DNA of 64,000 bases from NCBI GenBank assembly GCA_039881145.1, contig JAYKKI010000088.1:2767501-2831500 (forward strand), given 5' to 3'. Of this stretch, positions 60,311-64,000 are shown piece by piece (the first letter of the stretch is position 1; every line of letters begins with the position of its first letter). The DNA comes from Druceiella hillmani (Eukaryota; Arthropoda; Insecta; Lepidoptera; Hepialidae). The translations under genes and the position numbers were made by a program. The notes under the pieces were generated by a model. That model was given only the letters and a program-made list of their open reading frames with translations, did no database searches and was not told the DNA's origin.

Positions 60311-60529
60311 ACAAATACTAAAATATAAATTTAATTATATAAAAACAAGAACTAACTAGATATGATTGAGCTTACCGTTTTCAATGTTTGTAATTGGAAG
60401 GAAGTTCCTTATGACGTGTTACACGCTTGGTGAATGAGTGCTAGGCCAAAAAAGGGTAAAATTTCGACTACCATATTTGCTACAGTATAAAATTGTTAAA
60501 TTTCACCGGTAGTTTTGCTACAGTATAAG

Positions 60530-60712
60530 CGTTTGTGTGTTTATAAAGGTATATCAAACTATTTTTCTGCTGACTTTCTTTTGTAAGCCAATCATCTGCC
60601 AGACCGTTTCCAATTAAGTATGTTTTTATTTGCATTATAAATTATAAATTATTACTTTATAATTTATTAAATACTTAAAATTAATAAATTACAGTAAATT
60701 ATCGGCATATTC
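60530..60712 (+). repeat. ~185-bp dispersed repeat, copy 1
   Basis: 'gtttgtgtgtttataaaggt', 'caatcatctgccagaccgtt' and 'tttgcattataaattataaa' also occur in order at 62,360-62,545; a weaker third match is at 60,890-60,965. Confidence 0.85.
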
Positions 60713-62359
60713 AATTATTTTTACTATAAATTAAACTTTATTTAGATTGTTTTAGTAAACTTAACAATTCATTATATTCACTTAAAATTTTAAATCAATT
60801 CACTTTAAAAATAAATTAGTTTAATTTAATAAAAAATCAAATAATGATAATAACTAATAATAATAATAAATATTTCCACCACTTTATTTCTCTTCTAGTT
60901 TTCCATTATGAGCCAAGCATCTGACAGATCATTTTTATATATACGTATTTATATTATAAGTACATTTAATTTTAAAATTAATTTAAATTCAATTTAATTA
61001 CATTGAAATTGAATTTAAAGGCGAGGACGTCTTTAAAAAGATAATTGGTTCTGAACAGTAGTTGAAATTTTAGTTAGAAAGGTAGATTTTAACATTTAAA
61101 AAATTTGGAAATTTTAAAATTTTTCATTTCAATTTTACACCGAATCGGAATTTTTTATAAACTTAAGAAACATTTTTCCATCCTCTTGATCGTACCTCGC
61201 GTTATTATTCCATCAATATACAGCACCTGAGTACAATATGTAAACAAAAGCCTACTTTCCCTACGGTTAAAAGAATACAAAAACAATAATCGTTCAACGA
61301 AACTATAGTATATGATGTCCGATCCCTGTCAGCGCACGTCAGTGTGAATGACATGAGAGCATGCAGTATGGTAATAGCCCCAAATATGTGTGTACAGCAC
61401 ATCGACTGCCGGGCATACATAATTGATATAGTCATATTAGCTATTGAATATATTATAGGCTTCTCATCGCCAACGCTGGTGTATAATGGTGTTGTAGTAA
61501 TTTAGAAAAATATGTTGGAAACATGTTAAGAATGACAATTTCTTATTAACTTTGTGGTATATCGTTATATTTGTAACATTAATTTGTTATTTTATGCGAA
61601 ATTATTAATTTCTTAATATAAATCATAAATTTCTGTATCGTCAGTTTGATCGTATAATTGAAAAAGAATTCTTTCATTAAGAGTACGTCGGAATGTTGGA
61701 AAAAATCAGAAAATTTATACCTCAGACAAGTTATGACGTCAGGAATATATTGAAATTTTACAAGTGTATTGTTTGTTACGAAATTTTTTTATGGGTGATT
61801 TGGCCCAGGATTCTAATTAATAAAAAAAAGAAAAAATGTTATATTTTGATTTTTTATTAATGTATACTTTTTTAACTTTACCTATTCAGAACGATGTGAC
61901 GTAACGCACGTCTAATGAAAGTTATAAAAAATGCCATATCAACACTTTCCGGTCCGCCGGTTGATTTTATTAGTAAAGTTTCATTTTGAAAAATGGTCTT
62001 TTTTAGTTTTCAAAGTTTTATTTTTCCGAAAGTAGTTTGGATTTGGTGTAATAAGAGTATCATAGTTATTATATGAACAAAACCGTACCCGTACCCGTAA
62101 ACCGTCAAGTACAAATGGAATTGGCACTGCTGGGGTTCTGCAAACATTTAGGCTCTTAAACAACTAAGGGTACATAGTACTTTCATTAAACTATTTATAA
62201 ATATTATTTTTCACAACTTAAATTTATTGTCTGCTGTATCTTTCAGTGGGGTAAAAAGATTTAAAAAATTATGACTTCTAGGACCTTCACTATAATTTTC
62301 ATACAATCTTTGTGTAGGTTTTAAAGTTTTAGGTTGAGCACTTTCTTAAGGAAGGTATG

Positions 62360-62545
62360 TGTGTTTGTGTGTTTACAGGCGTATGTTAAATTATTTTTCT
62401 GCTGGCTTTCTAATGTAGGCCAATCATCTGCCAGACCGTTTTCAATTTTATATGTATTTATTTGCATTATAAATTATAAATTATTACTTTATTATTTATT
62501 AAATACTTAAAATTAATAAATTATAATAAATATGTACGGAAACTT
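62360..62545 (+). repeat. ~185-bp dispersed repeat, copy 2
   Basis: Same family and orientation as 60,530-60,712, about 85-90% alike by eye over the AT-rich tail. Confidence 0.85.
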
Positions 62546-62739
62546 TTTTGCATATTATTCCGAATATATTTGAATATATACTACCAAAAATTATGAAAAA
62601 CTTCTCTTGCAATCCTTATAACTAGCCCTTTAAAACGTTAACCCACACTATAGAAGAAAATAGAAAAAAATGGAGTACTGAACTTGCGCTTTGAATTTTC
62701 ATATGAATATTTTTGATCGTTAGATATACAAGTATACGT

Positions 62740-62880
62740 GTGTTAAAATGTTTTATTACTGTGCTGAAATTTAAGTTTCTTTCTACTATATATGGTTTCT
62801 GAGAAAAACTGTTGTGACAGATAAACAGAAAAGTGAGTGATCTTATAAGGGTTCCATATTTTATTTTCAGGCACGAAACC
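62740..62880 (-). repeat. GGTTCCGT-family dispersed repeat, reverse copy
   Basis: Minus strand: 'ggaacccttataagatcact' then 'ctgtttatctgtcacaacag' and 'tttttctcagaaacc'. This is the order expected of the family. 59,560-59,690 is a more decayed reverse copy. Confidence 0.6.
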
Positions 62881-62899
62881 ATGAAAAGGGTTTGTCTCA

Positions 62900-64000
62900 G
62901 GGACAGTTGTTTTCTCACATTCTTTAAATATATTATACTATCAAATATAAAACAGGGAATTTAAACCTAAGAAATAAGTTGTAAGAAAAAATAGTGTCTG
63001 CATATATAGAGGAAGTATTATCACTAATAAGAAAATTATCTTATGCACTACATTCTTTTGATTTTTTTATGATCAAATACCCAGTTTGAAACGTCACCAT
63101 TACCACGAACACGAGAGCTAAAACTAATTTATACTTTATACGATTGTTCATTGGTATATATGAAGTGATCTTAGTAATTATTAGACGATTCCTTAATTTG
63201 GAAAATGATTTTCAAATTGGAAAACCCTTCTTGAATGATCAGAAAGGAAAGAGTAAAATTTATTGCGGTGCGCCTAAATATGAAAAATATACGGAAGTAA
63301 AATGGCGAATGCGAAATGTCAGTTGTCGGGTGTCTCCGTGCATCTTCGGTTATTTCCGCCTCTTTCATATAACGTATGATTTCTTAGTCGTTCTAAATAC
63401 TTCACAAAATACACATCACTCGTGCAATTTGAACATTTTGAATTTCGAACTTTTTTAATCTTTATTTCATAATTCCATTTAATTTTTTTACTTCTCATTA
63501 TACTGTATTATTTCTTGGCTTGTGATACTTCTTTCAAAGTATATTGGTTTTGTGCAACGCCCACAGAACATAAGTTTCACTTCTGTCATGCGTCCTCTGA
63601 CATACACTTCTTTTAATTTTTTTCAATTTCTAACAGCATTACGCGTAAAGAAACTATTTTACCGCACAAAAAATCAATATCGAGATTTTGATGAAAAGCC
63701 GTACAAGTATAAAAAATTGAAAATAAGAAATATTTTTGAGTGTGTACGTGCGTGCCTACAAGGGTGGAAATGTTCGTTAATTTTACAACGATTTTCGCAC
63801 TTTTCCCACTTCAAAATTTCCATTGCATTTCATTTAAAAAAATAACATCAAAAATTTCTTTTCTTGAACGACTAACGATTTTGTTTACAGTGTTCGCATT
63901 AACAGTAATTTATAAACCCGATAATATGCCATAAACCATTTTACGGAAAAACCTGAGAAGGTTACTTCTCGTAAAAAACTTAAGAAAATTGCGCGACTAT
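62900..64000. other. Right edge, no supported gene
   Basis: Open frames of 65-107 codons overlap on both strands (63,144-63,934), but they show no splice signals, known motifs or composition that would support coding. 63,560-63,600 is a piece of the repeat A/B right end. Confidence 0.4.

Noticed and set aside
63144..63934. Cluster of 60-107-codon open frames on both strands
   Set aside because: No homology or splice signals are seen, and part overlaps a fragment of dispersed repeat A/B.

Overview
This window looks like an AT-rich insect nuclear genome, most likely from a moth or butterfly. The lepidopteran call rests on repeat signatures: an RTE-type LINE tail reading 'aggcctatgtccagc' near 47.69 kb, several copies of a 'GGTTCCGT' dispersed repeat, and (TA)n-flanked Helitron ends finishing in CTAGT. 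There is also a tRNA-derived SINE and a piggyBac-like element. Genes have introns with GT/AG borders; there are no operons and nothing bacterial.

Layout. At 412-543 (minus) is the promoter and first coding exon of a secreted-protein gene that continues leftward out of the window. From 0.55 to 14.2 kb there is intergenic DNA with decayed transposons: a small copia-type LTR element (7.3-8.4 kb), a terminal-inverted-repeat element (8.5-9.0 kb), a SINE (9.9-10.1 kb) and a Helitron carrying a broken Rep N-terminal region (10.15-12.0 kb). The one complete gene lies at 14,273-29,762 (minus). I assembled it from seven phase-consistent coding exons into a 675-residue protein: an NPAT-like LisH N-terminus, an acidic linker and twelve C2H2 zinc fingers. 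Its introns hold two piggyBac-like insertions, a TIR element, tandem repeats and a long dispersed repeat.

From 29.8 to 64 kb I find no convincing complete gene. The region holds TIR elements (35.6 and 36.2 kb), a recent 1.87-kb tandem duplication carrying a Helitron end and a SINE (38.8-42.9 kb), and two copies of a foldback retroelement (45.5 and 49.05-49.3 kb). The larger foldback copy carries two oppositely oriented hammerhead-ribozyme-like motifs. There is also a 47-bp minisatellite of about 33 units (51-52.55 kb), LINE remnants (47.5, 56 and 60 kb) and a 4 x 101-bp tandem array (57.9-58.3 kb).

Two things most deserve a second look. One is the LisH plus zinc-finger architecture, which suggests a DNA-binding relative of the histone-locus factor NPAT/Mxc. 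The other is the short foldback retroelement with paired hammerhead-like motifs and 12-13-bp target-site duplications.
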